A stretch of 64,000 nt of DNA from Luteimicrobium xylanilyticum (GCF_009429125.1 NZ_CP045529.1:868001-932000); one strand, 5' to 3'. Positions 9,646 to 18,762 are shown, counted from the first letter of the stretch. Made by a program: numbers and translations. The notes: generated from the letters alone by a model not told the origin.

Positions 9646-10821
9646 ATGGGGATCGTCGGGGCGGACGTCGACGAGCTGAAGCAGCTCGGGGAGCAGTTCG
9701 CGGAGGCGTCGACACGGCTGGAGCGCCTGCGGACGACGGTGTCGTCGTCGGTGCGGTCGAGCGGGTGGGCCGGGCCTGACGCGGACGGCTTCCGCAGCTC
9801 GTGGTCGGGGCACGACGCGAAGATCGTCGCGGCGCGCGACCTGCTGAGCCACGCGGGCAAGACCCTGGTCAGGAACGCGGAGGACCAGCGCCGGACGAGC
9901 GCGGTGCTCGTAGGTGCAGGGGCCTTCGCCGGGGCCACGGCCTCGGGGACGGCGAACGCCTCCGCGGGCGGCTCGGGTGGGGGTTCAGGGGACGACGAGG
10001 GCGGTCACACGTTCGCCGGCACTCGCACGGAGAACAGTGCCTCGGTCTCGGGCTCGGGCACCGAGGACGATCCGTGGGAGGCGAAGGCCGACCACAGCGA
10101 CCTGGCGGGTGCGGAGGCGGGCACGAAGGGCTCGTTCGGGGCCGAGGACGGCCTCCACGGCAAGGGCGAGGCCGAGGCGTGGGCGGGCGCCCGCGACGAC
10201 GCAGGCGCGCACGCGAGCTGGGACGGCAAGAACTTCAACGCCGACGCGAAGGCGGAGGCGGCGGCGGGAGCCGGCGCCAGCGCGTCGGGCGAGATCGGCT
10301 ACGGAAAGGACCTGGGTCTCAAGGGCGAGGCCGACGCGTTCGTCGGCGGCAAGGCCAGCGCGGAGGGGACGTTCGCAGCCGGGCTGTCAGGCGTCAGCGC
10401 GGCGGTCGGCGCGCACGCGATGGCGGGTGCGGAGGCGAACGGCAAGCTCGAGGGCCACGCCGGGATCCTGAAGGGCTCGCTGGAGGGCAGTGCGACGGCG
10501 GGGGCGAAGGCCGGCGCCGAGGCGAAGGGCTCTGTCGGCCCGGGCGGCCTGAGCGCCGAGGCCGGGTTCGACGCGATGGCCGGCGCGTCGGCCGAGGTCA
10601 AGGGCGAGGCCGGCATCGAGGGCGCCACGGTCGGTGGCGGCGTCGAGGCCAAGGCGGGGATCGGCGTCGAGGCGAAGGCCAGCACCGACATCGGCTGGGA
10701 GGACACGAAGGTGGACGTGCACCTCGCGGGCGCGCTCGGCATCGGTGGCGGCGTCGATCTGAGCGTCGACGTGTCGCCCAAGAAGCTCGCGTCCGGCATG
10801 GTCCACATGCTCGGCTTCTAG
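9646..10821 (+). CDS. WXG-headed Ala/Gly-rich repeat protein 1 (putative type VII substrate)
   Basis: 391 residues; ATG 6 nt after AGGAGGAGG. Residues 1-85 are a WXG100-like helical hairpin with the turn SGWAGPDADGF. Residues 85-145 are a Gly/Ser linker. From about 150 to 370 the chain is built of short Ala/Gly repeats with regularly spaced Lys/Glu (such as GAKAGAEAKGSVGPGG), which look like alternating short strands. The C-terminus ends KKLASGMVHMLGF. No nuclease, deaminase or other toxin domain is visible, so this is not a standard LXG toxin. The protein at 11891 has the same head, repeat region and tail. It is probably an exported surface or pore-like protein; function unknown. Confidence 0.8.
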   Translation: MGIVGADVDELKQLGEQFAEASTRLERLRTTVSSSVRSSGWAGPDADGFRSSWSGHDAKIVAARDLLSHAGKTLVRNAEDQRRTSAVLVGAGAFAGATASGTANASAGGSGGGSGDDEGGHTFAGTRTENSASVSGSGTEDDPWEAKADHSDLAGAEAGTKGSFGAEDGLHGKGEAEAWAGARDDAGAHASWDGKNFNADAKAEAAAGAGASASGEIGYGKDLGLKGEADAFVGGKASAEGTFAAGLSGVSAAVGAHAMAGAEANGKLEGHAGILKGSLEGSATAGAKAGAEAKGSVGPGGLSAEAGFDAMAGASAEVKGEAGIEGATVGGGVEAKAGIGVEAKASTDIGWEDTKVDVHLAGALGIGGGVDLSVDVSPKKLASGMVHMLGF

Positions 10822-10884
10822 TCTGTCCGGGCGCCCCGGACCGACGAGACCCGTACGACGAGACGACAACACGAAGGACACCCG

Positions 10885-11367
10885 ATGACCACCGTGCAGT
10901 TCCCCTCGCAGGACTTTCCCGCACCGCCGGCGCTCGCGTTCGAGTGCCCGGAGGGCTGGCGCCCGCTCACCAACGTCGCGACCCAGCTCGCCGTCGGCAA
11001 GGAGGTGCCCGAGGGCCAGTTCCGGCCGAACGTGATCGCCGTCGTGACGCGCGTCCGGTCCACCTACTCGCTCGACGACGCGATCCGCGAGGTCACGGAG
11101 GCGCTCACCCCGCTCGACGGCTACGCCGAGGTCGGTCGCGAGACCACCGAGGTCGACGGCCGGACGATGTTCCGCATCGAGGTGACGTTCTCCGACCCGC
11201 ACGGCGCAACGATGGCGCAGGCGATCCGCCTCTTCGTGCTCGACCGCGGCCCGGTCCGTGACCTGGTGCAGCTCACCGGGAGCTGCCTGGCGCCGCAGGT
11301 CGAGAGCACCTGGCCCGAGATCCGTGCGATCCAGGCCAGCCTCCGGATCACCGACGGGGAGGCCTGA
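10885..11367 (+). CDS. LpqN/Mog1-like small protein 1, partner of the repeat protein
   Basis: 160 residues, ATG 63 nt after the repeat protein with a weak AGGA upstream. Motifs include PEGWRPL, NVIAVVTRV, EVDGRTMFRIEVTF and LTGSCLAPQVESTWPEIRAI. This pattern resembles the LpqN/DUF1795 (Mog1/PsbP-like) fold, but there is no signal peptide, so it should be cytoplasmic. A close relative at 13191 follows the second repeat protein, so each large substrate has one. By position it could be a dedicated chaperone or escort, the role EspG plays in ESX systems. Fold and role are inferences. Confidence 0.65.
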   Translation: MTTVQFPSQDFPAPPALAFECPEGWRPLTNVATQLAVGKEVPEGQFRPNVIAVVTRVRSTYSLDDAIREVTEALTPLDGYAEVGRETTEVDGRTMFRIEVTFSDPHGATMAQAIRLFVLDRGPVRDLVQLTGSCLAPQVESTWPEIRAIQASLRITDGEA

Positions 11368-11368
11368 G

Positions 11369-11863
11369 ATGGCGCTCGACGTGCAGTCCGCGCTCGCCGC
11401 GGTGGAGGCGCTCAACTCGGAGGACGCCCCGTTCACCGTGACGACGGAGCGTACCGAGGCGGGTGGCGTCGTCCGCGCCACGTGGAAGGTCTGGGACACG
11501 CGCTGGAGCAGCCTGCTCAGCGCGGGACACCTCTCGAAGGACTACGAGCTCGAGGTGACGCTCGACGCCGAGACCGGGAACTACCGGTTCACGGAGCGGT
11601 CGACCGAGGTGCGCGAGGGTGCGGGCGCGGTGGGCGACGGCCTGTCCGCGAACCGCACGACGTCGCACACCAAGGGCAAGTTCGTGGTGCGTGAGCACTC
11701 GACGGTGAAGGCGCCGTCGGTGACGTGGCAGGACGGGACGGGCCGCTCGTGGTCGGGCACGTTCTCGTCGAAGACGGTCAAGGAGCCGGTCCTGGGCGCC
11801 CTGCGCGACCGGGGGTGGCGTCCCAAGCACGACAACTGGTTCAGCCGGCTGCTCGAGCGCTGA
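11369..11863 (+). CDS. hypothetical protein between the two effector modules
   Basis: 164 residues; ATG 1 nt after the previous stop, so in the same operon. I do not recognise a family. It is soluble, with alternating strands (YELEVTLDAETGNYRF, WQDGTGRSWSGTF) and a basic Trp-rich end (RDRGWRPKHDNWFSRLLER). The second module has no equivalent. It may be an additional chaperone, or an immunity-type partner of the first repeat protein; neither is shown by the sequence. Confidence 0.6.
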   Translation: MALDVQSALAAVEALNSEDAPFTVTTERTEAGGVVRATWKVWDTRWSSLLSAGHLSKDYELEVTLDAETGNYRFTERSTEVREGAGAVGDGLSANRTTSHTKGKFVVREHSTVKAPSVTWQDGTGRSWSGTFSSKTVKEPVLGALRDRGWRPKHDNWFSRLLER

Positions 11864-11890
11864 GCTCGGGGACCGGGGCAGGAGGAGACT

Positions 11891-13144
11891 ATGGGGTTCG
11901 TCGGTGCGGACGTCGAAGAGCTGGCACAGCTCGGCGAGCGCTTCACGGAGGCGTCGAAGCGGTTGGAGTCGTTGCGGACGACGGTCGCGTCGTCGGTGCG
12001 CTCGAGCGGCTGGTCGGGGCCCGACGCGGATGACTTCCGGCACTCGTGGTCGGCGCACGAGGCGAAGATCGTCGCGGCTCGGGACCTGCTCGCCCTGGCG
12101 GCGAAGACGCTCCAGGCCAACGCCGACGACCAGCGGCAGACGAGCGCGACGCTCACCGGGGGGACGAGCGGCGCCGGCGGGTCCGGCGGCACCGGCTCCT
12201 CCGGAGGTGGAGGCGGCGGCGGTGGCGGCGGTGGGTACGGCGACGACCCGGGCGGGACGCCCGGCGTCGCGGACACCCTGAGCGGCAGCGCCTCGGGATC
12301 CGTCCCGCTCTGGCCCGTCGGTCGCGCGTACGGGGACGTCGACTACGGCGTGGACCAGAAGGTCGACGGCGCCACGTCGCCCTACGACGACGGCCGCTAC
12401 CTCATGCACGACGACGACCACGGGATCGTGCGCGAGTCGCTCCCGGGGCAGCACACGGACGGCGCGACCGTCCAGGGCCAGGCGTCGGTCGAGGTGCGCG
12501 ACGCGGACGCCCCGGAGGGCGAGGACAAGGGCAGCAGCCCGCTCGACGACGCCGTCAAGCTCGGTGGCGTGCACGCCGGCGGCGTCCTCGGCGCCCAGGG
12601 CGAGACGTCGGGCGGGTTCGGCACGGAGGACGGCGCGCACGGTGAGGGCTCGCTCGCGGGTTGGGCCGGGGCCAAGGGCGACGTCGGGGCCGGCGCGACG
12701 GCGGGCGCTGCGGGCCTCGCCGCGACCGCGTACGCATCGGCGGCAGTCGGCGCCGGCGGCAGCGCGAGCGGCTCGGTCGGCTACGGGATCCTCGAGGCCA
12801 AGGGCGAGGCGACCGCGTTCGCGGGGGCTCGAGCCGAAGCGGGTGCGGGCGCGTCCGTCGGACCGAACGGCGTGAGTGCCAACGTCGGCGTGGACGCGTT
12901 CGCGGGCGCCGAGGCGTCGGTGTCCGGCTCGGCCGGGGTCGAGGGCGCCCAGGTGGGCGCCACCGCGACCGGGTACGCCGGCATCGGGTTCTCGGCGAAC
13001 GCGTCGCTCGACATCGGTACCGACGGCATCAAGGGCACCGTGGACTTCGGGGCCGCGCTCGGACTCGGCGGGAAGATCTCGCTCGACGTCGACATCGAGC
13101 CCGCCAAGCTCGTCGACGACATCGGCAGCATGTTCGGCTTCTAG
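11891..13144 (+). CDS. WXG-headed Ala/Gly-rich repeat protein 2 (putative type VII substrate)
   Basis: 417 residues, ATG 5 nt after GGAGGAG. The first 90 residues closely match the protein at 9646 (shared GADVEEL, LRTTV, SSVRSSGW, GPDAD, AKIVAARDLL), with WSG in the turn. A Gly run near 105-120 and a variable segment (120-215) follow. The Ala/Gly repeat region (215-400) ends in PAKLVDDIGSMFGF, like its paralogue. The variable segment differs completely between the two copies and may define specificity. It belongs to a tandem duplicated module with the LpqN-like gene 47 nt downstream. No toxin domain is visible. Confidence 0.8.
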   Translation: MGFVGADVEELAQLGERFTEASKRLESLRTTVASSVRSSGWSGPDADDFRHSWSAHEAKIVAARDLLALAAKTLQANADDQRQTSATLTGGTSGAGGSGGTGSSGGGGGGGGGGGYGDDPGGTPGVADTLSGSASGSVPLWPVGRAYGDVDYGVDQKVDGATSPYDDGRYLMHDDDHGIVRESLPGQHTDGATVQGQASVEVRDADAPEGEDKGSSPLDDAVKLGGVHAGGVLGAQGETSGGFGTEDGAHGEGSLAGWAGAKGDVGAGATAGAAGLAATAYASAAVGAGGSASGSVGYGILEAKGEATAFAGARAEAGAGASVGPNGVSANVGVDAFAGAEASVSGSAGVEGAQVGATATGYAGIGFSANASLDIGTDGIKGTVDFGAALGLGGKISLDVDIEPAKLVDDIGSMFGF

Positions 13145-13190
13145 GCTTTGACGCAGCTCACCCACGCAGCGAACGAGAGGACCACCCCTG

Positions 13191-13670
13191 ATGACCCTCC
13201 AGGTGACGAGCCCGGGCGACGACTTCCCCGCGCCGCCACGGCTGACCGTCGACATCCCTGACGACTGGCACACGCTGCCCGACGTCGCGCTGCCGCTCGC
13301 CGTCGCCAAGACCGTCCCGGAGGACAACTTCCGGCCCAACGTCGTCGCCGTCGTGACCCGGATCCGCGCGGCCTACACGCTCGAGGCGGCCGTCGAGGCC
13401 GCCATGGCGAAGCTGACCCCGCTGGACGGGTTCGCGGAGATCGGCCGGGAGCACCTCGAGGTCGACGGTTGGCCCGCGTTCCGCGTGGAGGTCGCGTTCA
13501 CGGACACCCGGTCCGGTGCCACGATGGCGCAGGCGCTCCGCCTCGTCCGGGTCGAGCGGGGCCCGGTCGCGGACCTCGTCGAGCTGACCGGCTCGTGCCT
13601 CGCGCCGCAGGTCGAGGTCGCGTGGCCGGAGATCCGCGCGGTGCAGAGCAGCCTGCGCATCGCCGTCTGA
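13191..13670 (+). CDS. LpqN/Mog1-like small protein 2
   Basis: 159 residues, close paralogue of the product at 10885 over its whole length (FPAPPRLTV, FRPNVVAVVTRIRAAY, LTPLDGFAEIGREHLEVDG, LTGSCLAPQVEVAWPEIRAVQSSLRI). No signal peptide, Cys pair or membrane segment. ATG start, last gene of the second effector module and the last before a 450-nt gene-free stretch. Probable cytoplasmic partner of the repeat protein at 11891, by the same reasoning as for copy 1. Confidence 0.65.
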   Translation: MTLQVTSPGDDFPAPPRLTVDIPDDWHTLPDVALPLAVAKTVPEDNFRPNVVAVVTRIRAAYTLEAAVEAAMAKLTPLDGFAEIGREHLEVDGWPAFRVEVAFTDTRSGATMAQALRLVRVERGPVADLVELTGSCLAPQVEVAWPEIRAVQSSLRIAV

Positions 13671-14123
13671 GCCTTCGCCGACGGCGACGCTGCGGTCGTC
13701 GACGGTGACGTGTCGGGGCCGTGGGGCGCGGGGTCGGGTTCGCGGGGTCGGGGTCGGGTTCGCGGGTGGGTGCGGGCACCCGCCCGCTGCGTCGTCGTCT
13801 CACCCGCCCGGGCCCCGCTGCGTCGTCGGGTGGCCTCTCGTGCGGTCCCACGCTCTCCACTGTGCCGAGCATGCGGACACACCCCGTTTCGGCGCTGAGA
13901 ACGGGGATGTTCGCATGGTCGGCGCGTTCGGGGGTGGTTGATCGCATGGTCGGCCGGTTGTGGAGGTGGGTTGATCCCGACCCACCCGCCCAAGCCACGG
14001 ATGCCCACGACCACGCGCGAGACCCCGCAGCTCGTCGCCGTCGCCGTCGAGGGTTGTCCACAGGCGTCCCCGCGGCACCCCTGTCGCGCCGTAGGCTCGC
14101 GCGGGACCTGGCAGGGAGGACGT
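13671..14123 (+). other. gene-free stretch with repeats before the second ATPase
   Basis: No credible gene. It holds two copies of GGGTCGGGTTCGCGGG 20 bp apart (13731-13746 and 13751-13766), an imperfect palindrome (13864-13923), a DnaA-box-like 9-mer TTGTCCACA (14054-14062), a possible -10 TAGGCT (14092-14097) and the Shine-Dalgarno GGGAGGA (14114-14120) of the next gene. Confidence 0.6.
13864..13923. repeat. imperfect long inverted repeat, intergenic palindrome copy A
   Basis: Arms at 13864-13888 and 13900-13923 pair with about four differences around an 11-nt loop. The arm starts GCCGAGCATGCG and ends CCCCGTT. It shares its terminal GCCGAG and inner run of Gs or Cs with the palindromes at 22945 and 29291. 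A partial extra copy of the right arm (TCGCATGGTCGGC) lies just downstream near 13943. Confidence 0.55.
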
Positions 14124-17100
14124 ATGCGGCTCAAGCTCACCCTGGTGCGCGCGGAGGGCGCCGACGACGACGTCGTGGTGACGGCGGACGCGGCGACGAC
14201 GGTGGCTGACGTGGCGCAGACGATCGCCCGCCTCGACCCGCGGCGCGGCGCCGGTGGTGCGGGGCCCCGGGCCGGCAGGCCTCCGGGCGGCGGGCTGACG
14301 TTGCAAGCGAGGTTGCCGGGCCAGGAGCGGCCGGTCGTGCTGCCGCCGGACGCGCCGATCGGTGACGCGTGGATCGGGTCCGGGGCGGTCGTCGCCGTGG
14401 TCGGCGTCGGGACGCACCGGCCGGAGGCCGGTCTGGGGCGGCGGGCACCGCGCGTCGTCGTGCGGGTGGTCGAAGGCCCGGACGCCGGCCTGGACGTCGA
14501 GCTGCCCGAGGGGACGTGGACGGTGGGCCGTGCCCCGGGCTCGGCGGTGCGCCTGACCGACGCGCTCGTCTCCAAGCGGCACGCGCGCCTCGACGTGGCG
14601 CAGGGTGCGGAGCTCGTGGACCTGGGGTCCGCGAACGGCGTCGAGGTCGACGGTGGGGTCGTCCCGCGGTTGCGCGTGGACGCACCGGTCCGGGTGACGC
14701 TCGGGGGGACGGTGCTCGCCGTCGAGCCGGTCCGGGCGGTGCTGGACGACGTGGTCGCGTCCGCCGGTCCGGTGCCGTTCAACCGTTCGCCCCGGGTCGA
14801 GCCACGGCACGAGGGCCTGGAGCTCACGGCCCCGGAGGCGCCGTCCGAGGACGATCGCCAGCCCTTCCCGCTGCTCGGCATGCTCGCGCCGCTGCTCGTC
14901 GGCGGCGCGATGTTCGTGCTGACCCACAACCCGACGTCGCTGGTGTTCGTCCTCATGACGCCGTTCATGCTGGCGGGGAACTTCGTCACGCAGAAGCGGC
15001 AGCGTCGTCGACGGCGTGAGCGGCTGGTCGCACGGTTCGACGAGCGCCTCGAGGGGCTCGAGCGGACCTTGGCGGCGCAGGCGCTCGCCGAGCGGGAGGG
15101 CCGGCTCGCGGAGGCGCCGTCGACGGTGGTCGCACTGGCCGAGGCGGTCCGTCGCGGACCGCTGCTGTGGACGCGGCGGCCGGAGCACTGGTCGTTCCTC
15201 AACGTGCGGCTGGGCCTCGGCGCGATGCCGAGCCGGACGACCGTCGGTCGGGGGAGCCGCGGCGACCTGCTGCCGGAGCACGCGGAGCGGCTGGACGCGC
15301 TCGTGTCCCGCTACCGCACGGTCGACGGGGTACCGGTCATCGAGAACCTCCACGACGTGGGCGCACTGGGGGTCGCCGGCCCGCGTGACCGGTCGCTGGG
15401 CTCGGTGCACGGGGTGCTCGTGCAGCTCACCGCGCTGCACTCGCCCGCCGAGCTCGCGGTGGCGGCGATCGTGAGCCCCGCCTGGTCGGATGACCTGGGC
15501 TGGCTGTCCTGGGTGCCGCACACGTCGTCGCCGCAGTCGCCCGTGACGGGGCCGCACCTGGCGGACTCGCCGTCGAGCGCGGCCGTGCTGCTGGCGGAGC
15601 TCGAGGGCGTGGTCCGTTCCCGGCTCGCGCGCGGTGGTGTCCGCCGGCGCGGCGCGCTGCGGGTCGTCGACGCGGCGCTCGACCGTGGTGCGACGGTCGG
15701 GTCCGACGCCGACGGGACGCAGGCGCCGCTGCCCGCGCTGGTGGTCGTCGTGTCCGACGACGCGGACGTGGACCGGGCACGTCTCACGCAGCTCGCGGAG
15801 GTCGGCCCGGACGCGGGGGTCTACGTGGTCTGGCTGGCGCCCGACGTCGCGCGGCTGCCGGGCGCGTGCCGCACCTTCCTGGCGTTCGACGACGACGGCG
15901 CCGCCCGGGCGGGGCTCGTCCGGCTGGGGGAGCAGGTGGACCCGGTCGATCTGCGCGACGACGTCGTGGACACGAGCACGGCCCACGACTACGCGCGTCG
16001 CATGGCCCCCGTCCTCGACGCGGGGGCCGTGGTGGAGGACGCGAGCGACCTGCCCCGGTCGGTGGCGCTGCTCACGCTGCTCGGCCACGACCTGGCCGCG
16101 TCCGCGGACGCCGTCGTCGACCGGTGGCGGCAGAACCGCTCCATCCACGACCGGACGCCGGGGGCGGTACCGCGGCGCCGCAAGCCCGGGTCCTTGCGTG
16201 CGACGGTCGGGTCGGCGGGCGTCGACGCGATGCAGCTCGACCTGCGGGCGCACGGCCCGCACGCGCTCGTCGGCGGGACGACGGGGGCCGGCAAGTCCGA
16301 GTTCCTCCAGGCGTGGGTGCTCGCGCTGGCCGCGGAGCACAGCCCGGACCGCGTGACGTTCCTGTTCGTGGACTACAAGGGTGGCTCGGCGTTCGCGGAC
16401 TGCGTGGACCTGCCGCACCGTGTGGGTCTGGTCACGGACCTGTCACCGCACCTGGTGCGCCGCGCCCTCACGTCGCTGCGGGCGGAGCTGCGGCACCGCG
16501 AGCACCTGCTGAACCGCAAGCAGGCGAAGGACCTGCTCGAGCTGGAGCGGCGCGGCGACCCGGAGTGCCCGCCCGCGCTGGTGCTGGTCATCGACGAGTT
16601 CGCGGCACTCGCCGGGGAGGTCCCCGAGTTCGTGGACGGCGTGGTCGACGTCGCGCAGCGCGGCCGGTCGCTCGGGATCCACCTCATCATGGCGACGCAG
16701 CGCCCGGCGGGCGTCATCAAGGACAACCTGCGTGCCAACACGAACCTGCGGGTCGCGCTGCGCATGGCCGACGAGCGCGACGCGGTGGACGTCGTCGACG
16801 TCCCGGACCCCGCGCACTTCGACCCGGCGCTGCCGGGGCGTGCCGTCGCCAAGACGGGCCCGGGCCGGCTGCAGGTGTTCCAGTCGGCGTACGCGGGTGG
16901 GTGGACGTCCCCGGACCCGGACCGCCACGACGTCGAGGTGGCCGAGCTGCGGTTCGGCACGGAGGTCCGCTGGGAGGAACCGGACCGCCCGGCCGAGGAC
17001 GCGCCCGACGACGAGCGCGGCCCCACCGACCAGCAGCGGCTCGTGCGGGCCGTGCTGGCGGCGGCCCAGGTCGCTGCGGTGCCCGCGCCGCGGCGGCCGT

Positions 17101-18728
17101 GGCACGACGAGCTGCCGGCCGTCGTCGACCTCGCCCGGGTCGCGGTCCCGGGCTCCGGACCCGACGCCGCCGCGGCCCCGAGGACGCTCGCCCTCGGGCT
17201 GGCGGACCTTCCGGACCAGCAGCTCCAGCGGCCTGTGGGCTTCGTGCCCGACGTCGACGGGCACCTCGGCGTGTACGGGACGAGCGGCGCCGGGAAGACG
17301 ACGACGTTGCGGGCGGTCGCGGCGGCCGCGGGCTGGGCGTGCGCCGGCTCCGACGGTGCCGCCGGAAGCGTCCACGTCTACGCGCTCGACTTCGCGGCCG
17401 GGGGCCTGCGGGTGCTGGAGCCGCTGCCGCACGTGGGCGCGGTCGTCGACGGGGAGGAGGGCGAGCGGGTCGTCGCGCTGCTGCGCCTGCTCCGCGACGA
17501 GCTCGAGTCGCGTACGGAGACGTTCGCCGCCGCGCACGCGTCGAGCGTCGACGAGCTGTGGCGCACGGGCCGCACCGACGTCCCACGCCTCGTCGTCCTG
17601 CTCGACAACCTCGCGGAGTTCCGCGACCGGTACGAGGCCGGACCCGGCCGTGCGGAGTGGTTCGGGGTGTTCCGGGACGTGCTCGCGAACGGGCGGCGTC
17701 TCGGGCTGCACGTCGTGTTCACGGCCGACCGCCCCGGCGCCGTACCGAGCTACGTGCGTTCGTTCGTCCAGCGCAACGTGCTCCACCGGCTCGTGGACGA
17801 CGGCTACCTGGCGTTCGGCGCCCCGCGGGACGTGCTGACGCCGGCCTCGCCCGCGGGTCGGGCGGTGCTCGACGACGTCGAGGTGCAGGTCGGGGTCCTG
17901 GACGGCGACCCGTCGGCGTCGGCGCAGGCCGCGGCGACGACCGTCCTGGCCGACCGGCTCCGGGCCGCGGGCGTCCCCGACGCGCCGGGCGTCCGGGTCG
18001 CTCCCGCCTCGTACCCGTCGTCGGACCTGCCCGACGACGTCGCCGGGGCTCCCGCTCTGGGGCTCGACACGGTCTCGCTCGAGCCGGTGGGGTTCGCACC
18101 CGAGGGGACGCTGCTGGTCGCGGGGCCGCCCGCGTCGGGCCGCACGAACGCCCTGGCGTGGCTCGTCCGCTCCGTGCTGCGCGCCGATCCGGACGCCCGC
18201 GCCTACCGGCTCGGGCCGGCCCGCTCGGCGCTCGCGGGCGCCGCGCCGTGGGCGGGCTTCGCCTCGCGCCCGGAGGAGGTCGCGGCGCTGGTGGAGGAGC
18301 TGACGCGGCTCGTGTCGGACGACGCGAGCGTCGGGCGGCTCGTCGTGGTGGTCGAGTCCGTCGGCGACTACCTGCAGACGCCGGCCGACCGCGCGATCGT
18401 CGCTCTCGCCAAGGCGGTCCGGCCGACCCGCCACCTGCTCGTCGCCGACGGCGAGACGTCCGGGTGGAGCGCACCGTGGCCTCTGCTCGCCGAGCTCAAG
18501 GCCGCCCGACGTGGGCTGCTCCTGCAGCCGGACCCGTCCGACGGCGACGTGATCCTCCGGACCCCGCTGCCGCGGGTCGCACGCGCCGAGTTCCCGCCCG
18601 GCCGTGGTGCCTGGGTGGCGCGCGGGAAGGTCGCCCGCGTGCAGGTGCCGTGGGTCCTCGACGACGTCGCCGCGGCCGTCGACGCGGTGGCAGCAGGCGG
18701 CGACGAGCGCCTGGTGCGCATGGGCTGA
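14124..18728 (+). CDS. EssC-like type VII secretion ATPase 2 (FHA-FtsK/SpoIIIE)
   Basis: 1534 residues from the ATG at 14124, chosen for the GGGAGGA 4 nt upstream and for alignment with ATPase 1 (MRLKLTL versus MRIKLTL). Order: ubiquitin-like start, FHA about 115-205 (VGRAPGS, SKRHARL, SANG), two membrane helices about 247-287, then three ATPase units: GGTTGAGKSEF near 718, GTSGAGKTTT near 1052 and GPPASGRTNA near 1333. Unit 3 again has Arg where Lys is expected. Unit 1 is nearly identical to that of the gene at 4611, the FHA and units 2-3 are more divergent, so this is an old duplication. Its small substrate is probably the gene at 18854. Confidence 0.92.
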   Translation: MRLKLTLVRAEGADDDVVVTADAATTVADVAQTIARLDPRRGAGGAGPRAGRPPGGGLTLQARLPGQERPVVLPPDAPIGDAWIGSGAVVAVVGVGTHRPEAGLGRRAPRVVVRVVEGPDAGLDVELPEGTWTVGRAPGSAVRLTDALVSKRHARLDVAQGAELVDLGSANGVEVDGGVVPRLRVDAPVRVTLGGTVLAVEPVRAVLDDVVASAGPVPFNRSPRVEPRHEGLELTAPEAPSEDDRQPFPLLGMLAPLLVGGAMFVLTHNPTSLVFVLMTPFMLAGNFVTQKRQRRRRRERLVARFDERLEGLERTLAAQALAEREGRLAEAPSTVVALAEAVRRGPLLWTRRPEHWSFLNVRLGLGAMPSRTTVGRGSRGDLLPEHAERLDALVSRYRTVDGVPVIENLHDVGALGVAGPRDRSLGSVHGVLVQLTALHSPAELAVAAIVSPAWSDDLGWLSWVPHTSSPQSPVTGPHLADSPSSAAVLLAELEGVVRSRLARGGVRRRGALRVVDAALDRGATVGSDADGTQAPLPALVVVVSDDADVDRARLTQLAEVGPDAGVYVVWLAPDVARLPGACRTFLAFDDDGAARAGLVRLGEQVDPVDLRDDVVDTSTAHDYARRMAPVLDAGAVVEDASDLPRSVALLTLLGHDLAASADAVVDRWRQNRSIHDRTPGAVPRRRKPGSLRATVGSAGVDAMQLDLRAHGPHALVGGTTGAGKSEFLQAWVLALAAEHSPDRVTFLFVDYKGGSAFADCVDLPHRVGLVTDLSPHLVRRALTSLRAELRHREHLLNRKQAKDLLELERRGDPECPPALVLVIDEFAALAGEVPEFVDGVVDVAQRGRSLGIHLIMATQRPAGVIKDNLRANTNLRVALRMADERDAVDVVDVPDPAHFDPALPGRAVAKTGPGRLQVFQSAYAGGWTSPDPDRHDVEVAELRFGTEVRWEEPDRPAEDAPDDERGPTDQQRLVRAVLAAAQVAAVPAPRRPWHDELPAVVDLARVAVPGSGPDAAAAPRTLALGLADLPDQQLQRPVGFVPDVDGHLGVYGTSGAGKTTTLRAVAAAAGWACAGSDGAAGSVHVYALDFAAGGLRVLEPLPHVGAVVDGEEGERVVALLRLLRDELESRTETFAAAHASSVDELWRTGRTDVPRLVVLLDNLAEFRDRYEAGPGRAEWFGVFRDVLANGRRLGLHVVFTADRPGAVPSYVRSFVQRNVLHRLVDDGYLAFGAPRDVLTPASPAGRAVLDDVEVQVGVLDGDPSASAQAAATTVLADRLRAAGVPDAPGVRVAPASYPSSDLPDDVAGAPALGLDTVSLEPVGFAPEGTLLVAGPPASGRTNALAWLVRSVLRADPDARAYRLGPARSALAGAAPWAGFASRPEEVAALVEELTRLVSDDASVGRLVVVVESVGDYLQTPADRAIVALAKAVRPTRHLLVADGETSGWSAPWPLLAELKAARRGLLLQPDPSDGDVILRTPLPRVARAEFPPGRGAWVARGKVARVQVPWVLDDVAAAVDAVAAGGDERLVRMG

Positions 18729-18743
18729 CCTGCCCGGACGCGG

Positions 18744-18762
18744 TTGTCCACAGCCCTGTGGA
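18744..18762 (+). promoter_or_regulatory. DnaA-box-like 9-mer within a small palindrome
   Basis: TTGTCCACA (18744-18752), the form of the DnaA box favoured in high-GC actinobacteria, overlaps a perfect palindrome TCCACAG-CC-CTGTGGA (18747-18762). The same 9-mer occurs at 14054, upstream of ATPase 2. A -10-like TACGGT follows at about 18791, 60 nt before the ESX-like gene. Regulatory role is inferred only. Confidence 0.35.

Noticed and set aside
9646-13144. Repeat proteins as LXG-type polymorphic toxins with immunity genes
   Set aside because: The C-termini are the same repeat-type tail in both copies and show no toxin motif; the small genes behind them are paralogous partners, not diverse immunity proteins.
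13731-13766. Two 16-bp copies of GGGTCGGGTTCGCGGG, considered as a CRISPR or iteron start
   Set aside because: Only two copies, 20 bp apart, with no spacers and no cas genes; it is a short G-rich tandem repeat.
14054-18752. TTGTCCACA pair as chromosomal origin
   Set aside because: Only two boxes 4.7 kb apart and no dnaA, dnaN or gyr genes nearby.
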